In this document: piece after piece, positions 1 to 6,463 of the stretch | Position numbering within the stretch: the first letter of the stretch is position 1 | How the letters are laid out: every line of letters begins with the position of its first letter | Assembly (NCBI GenBank): GCA_937859855.1 | Contig: CALMAR010000058.1 | Location: 1-9,989, forward strand | Source: an uncultured Kineosporia sp. | GTDB lineage: Bacteria; Actinomycetota; Actinomycetes; Actinomycetales; Kineosporiaceae | Direction: 5' to 3' | Length of the DNA stretch: 9,989 bases | Program-made: the position numbers and the translations under genes | Notes under the pieces: generated by a model | What the model was told of the DNA's origin: nothing | Database searches by the model: none | Seen by the model: only the letters and a program-made list of their open reading frames with translations

Positions 1-644
1 GCGGTCACCAGGGTGGCGGCCAGCGACCACACATCGGCGGCCGGGCTGGCGGACTGTCCGGCCAGCACCTCGGGGGCAGCGTGGGACGGCGAATGGGCGG
101 CGGCCGACGGGGAAGGCCGCTGCGTCCAGCTTGCTCCGCCGAAGTCGGCCAGCACCGCCTGGCCCAGCTCGGACAGCAGGATGTTGGCCGGTTTGACGTC
201 GCGATGCACCACGCCGTTGCGGTGCGCGAAATCCAGCGCGGCCGCCACCCGGACTCCGATCCGGATCACCTCCGGCACCGGAAGCGGTCCCCGCCGGGCC
301 ACGTCGTCGGCCAGCGAGCCTCGTTCGAACCAGGGCATGACGATGAACGGCGATCCGGATCGGGTCATCCCGTGATCGAAGATCGGCACCACACCGGGAT
401 GGGCGGAAAGCTTTCCGGTGACCGCGGTCTCATGCCCGAACAGGGCCTGAGACCAGTCATCGTCAGCAGTCCGGCGGTACAGCTTGATCGCCACCCGGCG
501 CTGCATAGCCGGCTGCCACATCCTCAGCACCTGACTGGTCGCGCCGGACGCGACGCAGGCGGCGTCACCGAATCCGGCCAGCTCAGTGACGTCGTCCTCG
601 GGGGTGGCGGGACGCCGTGGGCTGATCCTGCGCGCTCTGATCAT
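1..644 (-). CDS. Serine/threonine protein kinase, N-terminal part (runs off left edge)
   Basis: Eukaryotic-type (Hanks/PknB-like) protein kinase that phosphorylates Ser/Thr on target proteins; only the first ~214 residues lie in the window. Visible landmarks, numbered from the chosen start: glycine-rich loop region around 31-39 (ASGATSQV), VAIK with the ATP-binding Lys54, helix-C Glu72, hinge near IVMPW 101-105, catalytic HRD 147-149 followed by KPAN (Asn154), DFG 167-169, APE 190-192, and the subdomain IX motif DVWSLAAT near 204-211. All catalytic residues are present. The glycine loop is degenerate (the first Gly is Ala), and the activation loop is Ser/Pro-rich without the usual GTPxYxAPE. 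No transmembrane or sensor part can be judged because the C-terminus is missing. Two adjacent ATGs exist (645-647 and 642-644); I chose the second because the AGGAG at 651-655 then sits 6 nt upstream instead of 3. It follows metG by about 87 bp on the same strand, across a hairpin. The substrate is unknown. Confidence 0.88.
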   Translation of the reverse strand, partial: MIRARRISPRRPATPEDDVTELAGFGDAACVASGATSQVLRMWQPAMQRRVAIKLYRRTADDDWSQALFGHETAVTGKLSAHPGVVPIFDHGMTRSGSPFIVMPWFERGSLADDVARRGPLPVPEVIRIGVRVAAALDFAHRNGVVHRDVKPANILLSELGQAVLADFGGASWTQRPSPSAAAHSPSHAAPEVLAGQSASPAADVWSLAATLVT

Positions 645-650
645 CATCCG

Positions 651-655
651 CTCCT
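651..655 (-). promoter_or_regulatory. Ribosome binding site of the kinase gene
   Basis: Minus-strand AGGAG lies 3 nt before one ATG and 6 nt before the next in-frame ATG. The spacing favours the second ATG (644) as the real start. This suggests that the kinase is translated from a leadered mRNA, possibly the metG transcript, and not from a leaderless one. Confidence 0.55.
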
Positions 656-669
656 GCCCGTGCGTGGCC

Positions 670-701
670 CAGTTCGCCGACCGGGTGGTGGTCGCGAACT
701 G
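670..701 (-). terminator. Strong hairpin between metG and the kinase (terminator or attenuator)
   Basis: There is a perfect 8-bp inverted repeat CAGTTCGC/GCGAACTG (670-677 and 694-701). A second 4-bp stem, GACC/GGTC (679-682 and 690-693), lies inside it, leaving one unpaired base and a 7-nt loop. No T-tract follows on either strand, so it is not a canonical intrinsic terminator, but actinobacterial terminators often lack the U-tract. It starts about 30 bp after the metG stop and ends about 14 bp before the kinase ribosome binding site. It could terminate metG mRNA, attenuate read-through into the kinase, or stabilise the 3' end. Confidence 0.45.
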
Positions 702-731
702 CCTACGCCGTGGCCGAGGGAATCGGTTCAG

Positions 732-2528
732 CTATTGAGCGGAGGTCATCCGCTGGAGTTCCTCGGCAATCACTGACTCGTCCAGCTTGCGGAAGATCGG
801 GGACGGCGCCGGCACCGGCGTCCCGGGGGTGACCGGTGCTGACCGCCAGGCCGCGAGCGTCTCACCGACCCGGTAGTCGCCCATCAGCACCGGATAGCCC
901 GGGCCGCCGTCCAGGTCGTCCACCTCGCGGATCTCCGGCATCGGCGATACTGTTCCGGTTCCCCCGAAGGCCTCGTGCACGGCTTGGGCGGAGTGCGGCA
1001 GGAACGGCGACAGCTGCGTCCGGCAATCCGAGATCGCCTGCGCGGCAACGTGAAGCACGGTCTTCATCCGCTCCGGGTCGGTGTTCTTCAGTTTCCACGG
1101 GGCGGTGTCAGATAGATACTTGTTGGCGTCGGCCACCACGCGCATCGCCTCGGTGATGGCCTGCTTCTGATGGTGGGTGCGCAGCAGAGTGCCGACCTGC
1201 TCGAAGCCTGCGGCGGTGCTGGCCAGCAGGGCCCGGTCGACGTCCAGCAGCTGTCCGGCAGCAGGAATGGACCCCAGGTTCTTGTGGATCAGCGATGCCG
1301 TCCGGTTGACCAGATTTCCCCAGCCAGCCACCAGCTCGTCGTTGGTTCGGCGGACGAACTCGGTCCAGGTGAAGTCGGTGTCCTGGTTCTCCGGCCCAGC
1401 CACGGCCAGGAAGTAGCGCAGCGCGTCGGGCTGGTAACGGGACAGGATGTCCCGGACGTAGATCACCACCCCGCGGCTGGAGGAGAACTGCTTACCCTCC
1501 ATGGTCAGGAACTCGCTGCTGACCACCTCGGTAGGCAGGTTCAGCTCACCGAAGATGCCCGGCTCACCACCGCGTGAACCCTGGCCGTTGTAGGCCAGCA
1601 GTTCGGCCGGCCAGATCTGGGAATGGAAGGTGATGTTGTCCTTGCCCATGAAGTAGGCCGACCGGGCCGCGGGGTCGTTCCACCACTGCCGCCAGGCATC
1701 CGGGTCCCCGGTCCGCCGGGCCCATTCGATCGACGCCGACAGGTAGCCGATCACGGCGTCGAACCAGACGTAGAGCCGCTTGTTCTGGTTGTCCTCCCAT
1801 CCCGGCAGCGGCACCGGGATGCCCCAGTCGATGTCGCGGGTCATCGCCCGCGGCCGGATGTCGTCCAGCAGATTCAGGCTGAACTTGAGCACGTTCGGCC
1901 GCCAGTCGGTGCGGGTTTTCAGCCAGGTGGTGAGGGCGTCGGCCAAGGCGGGCAGATCAAGGAAGAAATGCTCTGTCTCAACGAATTTCGGCACTTCACC
2001 ATTGATGCGGCTGTGTGGATTGATCAGTTCGGCGGCGTCCAGCTGGTTGCCGCAGTTGTCGCACTGATCGCCGCGAGCCTGGCCGTAACCGCAGATCGGG
2101 CAGGTTCCCTCGATGTAGCGGTCGGGCAGGGTGCGGCCGGTGGACGGCGAGATCGCGCCGGTGGTGGTCTGCTCGATCATGTAGCCGTTGCGATGCACCA
2201 CCCGGAACAGCTCCTGGGCCACCGCGTAGTGGTTGCGGGTGGTAGTCCGGGTGAACAGGTCGTATGACAGCCCGAGCGCGTGCAGGTCCTCGACGATGAT
2301 CCGGTTGTACCGGTCGGCCAGGGCCTGGGCGGGCAGGCCCTCCTGCTCGGCCTGGACCAGGATCGGGGTGCCATGCTCGTCCGTCCCGCTGACCATCAAC
2401 ACATCGTGCCCAGCCATCCGCATGTACCGGCTGTAGACGTCGGAGGGGACGCCGAAACCGGCGACGTGGCCGATGTGGCGCGGGCCGTTGGCGTACGGCC
2501 AGGCGACAGCGGAGAGGACGTGGGTCAC
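732..2528 (-). CDS. metG: Methionyl-tRNA synthetase
   Basis: Class I aminoacyl-tRNA synthetase that charges tRNA-Met with methionine in the cytosol. About 598 residues from the GTG start. Seen in sequence: the N-terminal catalytic fold opens [14 protein letters not shown], with the HIGH signature at 18-21; [11 protein letters not shown] at 47-57; a zinc-knuckle insertion with four cysteines at 143, 146, 156 and 159 (CPIC, CDNC); the WFDAVIGY region near 255-262; [17 protein letters not shown] from 295; and a KMSKS-equivalent, QFSSS, at 347-351, followed by an anticodon-binding helical domain. The Cys4 knuckle and ~600-residue length match the zinc-bearing MetG type, unlike the shorter knuckle-less mycobacterial enzyme. 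There is no extra C-terminal tRNA-binding (EMAP-like) domain. The frame stays open 103 codons further upstream, but that part overlaps alaC and is non-homologous. GTG at 2528 has AGGA 8 nt upstream and begins exactly at the family N-terminus. The 41-bp gap after alaC suggests co-transcription. Confidence 0.96.
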   Translation of the reverse strand: MTHVLSAVAWPYANGPRHIGHVAGFGVPSDVYSRYMRMAGHDVLMVSGTDEHGTPILVQAEQEGLPAQALADRYNRIIVEDLHALGLSYDLFTRTTTRNHYAVAQELFRVVHRNGYMIEQTTTGAISPSTGRTLPDRYIEGTCPICGYGQARGDQCDNCGNQLDAAELINPHSRINGEVPKFVETEHFFLDLPALADALTTWLKTRTDWRPNVLKFSLNLLDDIRPRAMTRDIDWGIPVPLPGWEDNQNKRLYVWFDAVIGYLSASIEWARRTGDPDAWRQWWNDPAARSAYFMGKDNITFHSQIWPAELLAYNGQGSRGGEPGIFGELNLPTEVVSSEFLTMEGKQFSSSRGVVIYVRDILSRYQPDALRYFLAVAGPENQDTDFTWTEFVRRTNDELVAGWGNLVNRTASLIHKNLGSIPAAGQLLDVDRALLASTAAGFEQVGTLLRTHHQKQAITEAMRVVADANKYLSDTAPWKLKNTDPERMKTVLHVAAQAISDCRTQLSPFLPHSAQAVHEAFGGTGTVSPMPEIREVDDLDGGPGYPVLMGDYRVGETLAAWRSAPVTPGTPVPAPSPIFRKLDESVIAEELQRMTSAQ

Positions 2529-2569
2529 GCCACCGATCCTGTCAGACTTCGCAACTCGTTTGATCGCGG

Positions 2570-3760
2570 TCAGGCCAGCCCGGGCAGCCCGCGCTTGATC
2601 TGCCGGACGGCCTGGCCGATCCGCTGCTCGTTCTCGATCAGGGCGAACCGCACGTGCCCATCGCCGTCCGGGCCGAAGCCGACGCCGGGCGAGACGGCGA
2701 CGTCGCACTCGTTCACCAGCCGGGTGGCGAACTCGATCGAACCCAGATGCTGGTAGGCCTGCGGTATCCGGGCCCAGACGAACATGGTTCCCCTGGGCCG
2801 GGCCACCTCCCAGCCGATCCGGCTCAGCCCGTCGCACAGCGCGTTCCGGCGTTCTTCGTAGATGGCGTTGACCTGACTCGGATACTCGGACGCGTCGTTC
2901 AGGGTCACCGTGGCCGCGATCTGCACCGGCTGGAACGCGCCATAGTCCAGGTAGCTCTTCAACTTGGCCAAAGCCGCCACCACATCAGCGTTTCCGAGCA
3001 TGAAGGCCATTCGCCAGCCGGCCATGGAGAAGGACTTGGTCATCGAGTACAGCTCGACCGCACAGTCCAGCGCGCCGTCGCATTCCATGATGGACGGCGG
3101 ACGCCAGCCGTCGAAACCGACGTCAGCGTAGGCAAAGTCGTGCACCAGGACCACGTCGCGCTGCCGGGCCCAGTCGACCAGCCGCTGCAGGTCGGCCTTC
3201 TCGGCCGTGGCCGTGGTGGGATTGTGCGGGAACGACAGCACGATCACGCGCGGCTTGGGCCAGCCGTACTCCCACTGCTCCATCAGGTTGCCGATGTAGT
3301 CGGCGGCGGTGCCGTCCGGCTTGGGCCCGATCTGCACCTGACGGGCGTCCGCACCGGCGAAGTAGGGGCCCCAGATGTGGATCGGGTAGGACGGCGAGGG
3401 CACCAGGGCGACGTCGCCGGGCTGGAGCAGGACCCACATCAGGTGGCTGAAGCCTTCCTTGGCTCCGATGGTGGTGATCACGTTCAGGTCGGGGTCGAGC
3501 TTGACGCCGTACTGCTCGTCATAACGCCGGGCGATCGCTTCGCGCAGCTTGGGCAGGCCCCGGCTGGAGGAGTAGCGATGGTTGCGAGAGTTGTGGGCCG
3601 CCTCGGCCAGCTTCTCCACCGCGAGCTGTGGGCTGGGGATGTCCGGGTTGCCGAACCCGAGGTCGACGATGTCCCGCCCCTCCCGCCGGGCCACCAGCTT
3701 GAGGCCGTCGATGATGGTGAAGACGTAGGGGGGCAGGCCCGGGATCCGGCGGAATTCCAC
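2570..3760 (-). CDS. alaC: AlaC-type pyridoxal-phosphate aminotransferase (glutamate-pyruvate/alanine family)
   Basis: Fold-type I PLP aminotransferase, 396 residues, very similar along its whole length to E. coli AlaC, which makes alanine from pyruvate and glutamate. Landmarks: [10 protein letters not shown] at the N-terminus; DLGFGNPD 33-40; [14 protein letters not shown] for the substrate pocket; TIGAKEG near 98-103; [16 protein letters not shown] near 121-136; FPHNPT near 177-182; HDFAYAD near 207-213 (Asp/Tyr that contact PLP); [12 protein letters not shown] with the Schiff-base Lys242 and Arg250; and HVRFALIEN near 370-378, with the carboxylate-binding Arg. Related LL-diaminopimelate and aspartate aminotransferases share the fold, so the substrate is inferred. 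The frame is open upstream to an ATG at 3898, but that would overlap the divergent VOC gene. GTG at 3760 fits the family N-terminus and lies 7 nt after a TANNNT box. First gene of the probable alaC-metG operon. Confidence 0.9.
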   Translation of the reverse strand: MEFRRIPGLPPYVFTIIDGLKLVARREGRDIVDLGFGNPDIPSPQLAVEKLAEAAHNSRNHRYSSSRGLPKLREAIARRYDEQYGVKLDPDLNVITTIGAKEGFSHLMWVLLQPGDVALVPSPSYPIHIWGPYFAGADARQVQIGPKPDGTAADYIGNLMEQWEYGWPKPRVIVLSFPHNPTTATAEKADLQRLVDWARQRDVVLVHDFAYADVGFDGWRPPSIMECDGALDCAVELYSMTKSFSMAGWRMAFMLGNADVVAALAKLKSYLDYGAFQPVQIAATVTLNDASEYPSQVNAIYEERRNALCDGLSRIGWEVARPRGTMFVWARIPQAYQHLGSIEFATRLVNECDVAVSPGVGFGPDGDGHVRFALIENEQRIGQAVRQIKRGLPGLA

Positions 3761-3767
3761 GACCAGC

Positions 3768-3773
3768 AGGCTA
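3768..3773 (-). promoter_or_regulatory. Probable -10 box of a leaderless promoter for alaC-metG
   Basis: Minus-strand TAGCCT fits the actinobacterial -10 consensus TANNNT. It is followed by exactly 7 nt and then the GTG start codon of alaC, which places transcription start on the start codon. No Shine-Dalgarno sequence is visible before that GTG, as expected for a leaderless message. I see no clear -35 hexamer. Confidence 0.55.
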
Positions 3774-3869
3774 CCGACGGGGCGCTGGGTTCCGGCCCGT
3801 GCGCCAGCGAGGAGGTCCACGAGTTCGTAATTGGCCCCACTGACTGGGAGCGCGGCAGACTTCCGGGCT

Positions 3870-4610
3870 ATGGCGACCCGGCTGGTGAACGTGGTCATCG
3901 ACAGCGCCGATCCGCACGAACTGGCGGGATGGTGGAGCCAGGCGCTGCGCTGGCCGGCCGAACACCACCCGGATGAGAGCGACGTGAAGCCGCCGCCGGA
4001 TACTCCAGGAGTCGAACTGGTCTTCGTGCCGGTCTACGACGAGCGAGTGGTCAAGAACCGGCTGCACCTGGACCTGGCCAGTCAGAGCGCAGGCGATCAG
4101 CAGGCCATGGTGGAGCGGCTGCTGAGCGCCGGGGCACGGTGGAAGGACATCGGCCAGGGCGACGTGCCCTGGACCGTGATGGCCGATCCGGAAGGCAACG
4201 AGTTCTGTGTGGCCGATCCGTGGCCGGCCTACGGCAACACCGGCCCGATCGCAGCCATCACGGTTGACTGCGTGGCGCCGGGGGTGGTGGCTGCCTTCTG
4301 GGAGCAGGCTGCCGGCTGGACGGTTCAGGCGTCCAGCGACGCCGCAGTGAGCTTGCGCGCAACCACCGGCAGGGGGCCGTGGCTCGCATTCACCCGTACC
4401 GGCGAACCGCACACGGTCAAGAACCGCGTGCACCTGGACGTCGCCGGGTTCCGCGACGATGACCAAGCCGCCGAAGTGGAACGGCTGATCCGGGCCGGAG
4501 CTCTGCGGGCCGAAGTCGGCCAGTCGGATCTGCCGGAGGGGCAGCTGAGCTGGGTCGTGCTGACCGACCCGGAGCAGAACGAATTCTGCGTGCTTTCCTC
4601 GAGAAACTGA
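3870..4610 (+). CDS. Two-domain glyoxalase-like (VOC superfamily) protein
   Basis: 246-residue soluble protein made of two tandem vicinal-oxygen-chelate halves, roughly 1-120 and 127-246. Each half carries the same two signature blocks: KNRLHLDL at 63-70 and KNRVHLDV at 184-191, then DPEGNEFCV at 106-114 and DPEQNEFCV at 233-241. The His (66, 188) and Glu (111, 238) of these blocks are typical metal-ligand positions in VOC proteins and are kept in both halves, which suggests duplication without decay. This is the Glyoxalase_6-like group, common in Actinomycetota and mostly of unknown substrate; candidates include resistance or small-molecule conversion, but none is shown here. ATG 3870 fits the domain start (MATRLVNVVIDSADP) although no good Shine-Dalgarno precedes it. 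A TTG at 3831 in the same frame, 15 nt after AGGAGG (3810-3815), is an alternative. Divergent from alaC, convergent with the next gene. Confidence 0.85.
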   Translation: MATRLVNVVIDSADPHELAGWWSQALRWPAEHHPDESDVKPPPDTPGVELVFVPVYDERVVKNRLHLDLASQSAGDQQAMVERLLSAGARWKDIGQGDVPWTVMADPEGNEFCVADPWPAYGNTGPIAAITVDCVAPGVVAAFWEQAAGWTVQASSDAAVSLRATTGRGPWLAFTRTGEPHTVKNRVHLDVAGFRDDDQAAEVERLIRAGALRAEVGQSDLPEGQLSWVVLTDPEQNEFCVLSSRN

Positions 4611-4634
4611 TCCAGCCGGTCAGGATGGCTGATC
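4609..4634. terminator. Weak hairpin across the convergent stop codons
   Basis: GATC-C-AGCC (4609-4617) can pair with GGCTGATC (4627-4634) with one bulged C and a 9-nt loop. It spans the stop codons of the VOC gene and of the converging Rpn-like gene, which are only 9 bp apart. No T-run follows on either side. It could serve as a bidirectional terminator, but the evidence is only positional and structural. Confidence 0.25.
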
Positions 4635-5519
4635 GGCGGGGATGGAGCCGAGCTCGGCGGCACGGGTGACCGCGGTGACAGCAGCATCCTGGTCTTGCCA
4701 GCGAGCCAGCCGAGCAGCCACCGCCTCCAGCCCGGCCTGGTCACCGAACCGGGCTCGCAGCAGCCGGGTCAGAGTTTCCAGGACACCCTGCTCGATTCCC
4801 TGCTCGATTCCCTGCTGGTTGCCGCGGCTCATCAGCTCCTGGCCGACTTCCGTCTCGCTGTAGAAGTCGGCGATGCTCTCGACCGTCATGCCCGTCTCCC
4901 TCCGTACTCGATCAATCGTAGGTCCGTCCAGGCGGATTGTCGCCAAGACGGCAGTGGCCTCCAGCAGCGCGTCCTGCTGAGGTCCGGGCGTTGTACCGGT
5001 GCGGATGACACTGAGCGCAGTGGCTAGTTCCCGGCCCGAGGCCTGGCTCGCCAGCACAGCCAGCGGCGCCAGGTGGGGGTCCGACAGTAGGGTTTCTGGC
5101 GCGCATTCTCGCAGGTAGAGGGCTTGCAGGCCCAACGCGAAGCCGGAACGTGGGTCGTCGCAGCTGGCCACTCGTCCATCGCCGAGGACGATGGCGATCT
5201 GGCGGATGCTGCTGCCTGGATGCTTCTCCATCAGCCGAACCCGGTACGCCGCCATCCGGATGGCCAGGTCCGGTTCGGCGTCCCTGGCGTACTCCGCATG
5301 CAGCAGCTGCCCCGGGCGGACTCTCACGACCAGGTCGGCGTACAGGGTCTGCGCCGGGAAGCTGCCCGACAACACCTCCGGCGGGCCTGTCGGCGGGACG
5401 CCGAGCCATCGGCAGAACACGCCCAGGTCCGCTTCGGCTATCTGTCGCATGGCCCGGTCATAGATGGGGCCTGGTCTCGACCGGCGCGGCCCTTCGGATG
5501 AATCCCCCCATTTGTCCAT
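4620..5519 (-). CDS. Rpn/PD-(D/E)XK nuclease-like protein, possibly with a degenerate active site
   Basis: 299-residue protein resembling the Rpn (recombination-promoting nuclease, 'putative transposase'/DUF4351-like) group of PD-(D/E)XK-fold proteins. The core block YADLVVRVRPGQLLHAEYA at 60-78 matches the family pattern of an Asp in the first strand (Asp62), then a hydrophobic strand ending in Glu (Glu76). The usual third residue, Gln/Lys two positions on, is Ala78, so catalysis is doubtful. The next helix, PDLAIRMAAYRVRLMEKHPGS, also fits. The C-terminal half is helical and holds the G-I/V-E-Q repeat (237-245) followed by LTRLLRARFGD, the typical Rpn tail. ATG 5519 has AGGA 8 nt upstream; the internal Met24 (5450) starts nearer the conserved part (MRQIAEADLGVF) but lacks a Shine-Dalgarno. 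Last gene behind rsmI (50-bp gap), with its own possible -10. No terminal repeats or transposon partners are seen, so the 'transposase' name should not be taken literally. Biological role unknown. Confidence 0.75.
   Translation of the reverse strand: MDKWGDSSEGPRRSRPGPIYDRAMRQIAEADLGVFCRWLGVPPTGPPEVLSGSFPAQTLYADLVVRVRPGQLLHAEYARDAEPDLAIRMAAYRVRLMEKHPGSSIRQIAIVLGDGRVASCDDPRSGFALGLQALYLRECAPETLLSDPHLAPLAVLASQASGRELATALSVIRTGTTPGPQQDALLEATAVLATIRLDGPTIDRVRRETGMTVESIADFYSETEVGQELMSRGNQQGIEQGIEQGVLETLTRLLRARFGDQAGLEAVAARLARWQDQDAAVTAVTRAAELGSIPADQPS
4786..4816 (-). repeat. 12-bp in-frame tandem repeat inside the Rpn-like gene
   Basis: The plus-strand unit CCCTGCTCGATT occurs twice in full (4786-4797, 4798-4809), then partly (CCCTGCT, 4810-4816). 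On the coding strand it encodes GIEQ-GIEQ-G. Such Gly/Glu/Gln heptad-like stretches are typical before the C-terminal helix of Rpn proteins and can expand or contract by slippage without frameshift. Confidence 0.8.
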
Positions 5520-5537
5520 GCGGGTGATCCTGCTGGA

Positions 5538-5543
5538 AGGGTA
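5538..5543 (-). promoter_or_regulatory. Possible -10 box for the Rpn-like gene
   Basis: Minus-strand TACCCT fits TANNNT and lies 18 nt before the ATG at 5519. A start about 7 nt downstream would give a leader of roughly 11-12 nt that just contains the AGGA Shine-Dalgarno. No recognisable -35. The match is short and could be chance. Confidence 0.25.
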
Positions 5544-5569
5544 CGACAGGATGAGACGTGGCCAGGCGG

Positions 5570-6463
5570 TCAGCGCGGTGGCGAGGTCAGGGCCCGGTAG
5601 AGGTCGTTCGTTGAGACGCCGGCTGAGCGAGCCACCTCAGCGCAGGCCCGGCGAAGGCTCAGGCCCCCGGCCCGCAGCACCTGCACCTGCCGACCGAGCT
5701 GAGCCAGCAGCTCAGCGCCGTCCGCCGGATCCAGGGTCAGCACAGCACCCGGCGAACCGCCCACGACAATCGTGACCTCGCCGAGGATCTCCGTCGAAGC
5801 AGCCCACGCCGCCAGCTCGCCAAGTGTTCCGCGATGAACCTGCTCGTGGGTCTTGGTCAGCTCCCGGCACACCGCGGCCAGGCGCGAATCACCGAACCCG
5901 GTGGCCATATCGGCCAGGCTGTCCGCACACCGCCGCGGCGACTCGAAGAAGATCATGGTCCGCTTCTCCTGCGCCAGAGAGCCGAAACCAGCGCGCCGCC
6001 GTCCGGAGGTCCGGGCCGGAAAGCCCTCGAAACAGAACCGATCCGTCGGCAGTCCCGACAGCGCCAGTGCGGTCAGCGCCGCCGACGGCCCCGGCACCGC
6101 CGTCACCGTGAAACCGGCGCCGGCCGCGGCCTGGACCGCTCGCAGTCCCGGATCCGAGATCCCCGGCATCCCGGCGTCGGTCACCAGCACCACCACTGCT
6201 CCGGCCTCCAGTGCCGACACCAGTTCCAGCGAGCGGGCTGCCTCGTTGTGCTCGTGGTAGCTGATGATCCGGCCCCGCGGCTCGATCGACAGCGCGGCCG
6301 TCAGCCGTCGCAACCGGCGGGTGTCCTCGGCCGCGATCAGATCGGCCCCGGTCAGCAGTTGCGCCAGCCGAGGCGAGGCATCCAGCGGATCGCCGATCGG
6401 AGTCGCCGCCAGGACCAGCAGGCCCCCCTCCCGCTCCACCGGCCGCCGCTCACCGCCGGTCAC
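5570..6463 (-). CDS. rsmI: 16S rRNA (cytidine-1402-2'-O)-methyltransferase
   Basis: SAM-dependent methyltransferase of the tetrapyrrole-methylase fold that 2'-O-methylates C1402 of 16S rRNA in the decoding centre. 297 residues, normal for the family. Landmarks in order: GLLVLAATPIGDPLDASPR near 14-32 (start of the Rossmann-like SAM site), AAEDTRRLRRL from 44, ISYHEHNE near 68-75, VTDAGMPGISDPG at 95-107, VPGPSAALTALALSGLPTDRF starting at 124, FFESPRR in the second domain, RELTKTHEQVHRGTL, GEVTIVV, and the C-terminal NDLYRAL helix. GTG 6463 overlaps the stop of the upstream membrane-protein gene by 4 bp (GTGA), so translation is probably coupled; there is no strong Shine-Dalgarno. A second in-frame GTG at 6439, preceded by GGTGAG, is possible and would remove only eight residues ahead of the conserved part. 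In mycobacteria rsmI also neighbours pmt. Confidence 0.95.
   Translation of the reverse strand: MTGGERRPVEREGGLLVLAATPIGDPLDASPRLAQLLTGADLIAAEDTRRLRRLTAALSIEPRGRIISYHEHNEAARSLELVSALEAGAVVVLVTDAGMPGISDPGLRAVQAAAGAGFTVTAVPGPSAALTALALSGLPTDRFCFEGFPARTSGRRRAGFGSLAQEKRTMIFFESPRRCADSLADMATGFGDSRLAAVCRELTKTHEQVHRGTLGELAAWAASTEILGEVTIVVGGSPGAVLTLDPADGAELLAQLGRQVQVLRAGGLSLRRACAEVARSAGVSTNDLYRALTSPPR

Noticed and set aside
81..776. 231-codon plus-strand frame opposite the kinase
   Set aside because: The minus strand encodes clear kinase motifs (VAIK, HRD, DFG, APE) over the same bases.
2529..2837. 103-codon upstream extension of the metG frame
   Set aside because: It overlaps the alaC 3' end, is Arg/Gly-rich with no family similarity, and the real N-terminus with a Shine-Dalgarno begins at 2528.
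3783..3809. Inverted repeat CGCTGG/CCAGCG with a 15-nt gap in the alaC-VOC spacer, as an operator
   Set aside because: Only 6 bp per arm with a long spacer in GC-rich DNA; too weak to call a binding site.
3761..3898. 46-codon upstream extension of alaC to an ATG at 3898
   Set aside because: It crosses the divergent VOC start and lies beyond the AlaC family N-terminus; the GTG at 3760 has a leaderless promoter.
2654..3976. 440-codon open frame antisense to alaC (+ strand)
   Set aside because: His/Gly/Val/Asp-rich translation typical of an antisense shadow in GC-rich DNA; alaC is unambiguous on the other strand.
4620..5570. Rpn-like gene as part of an insertion sequence
   Set aside because: No terminal inverted repeats, target-site duplication or companion genes seen at its borders; the 'transposase' label of the family is historical.
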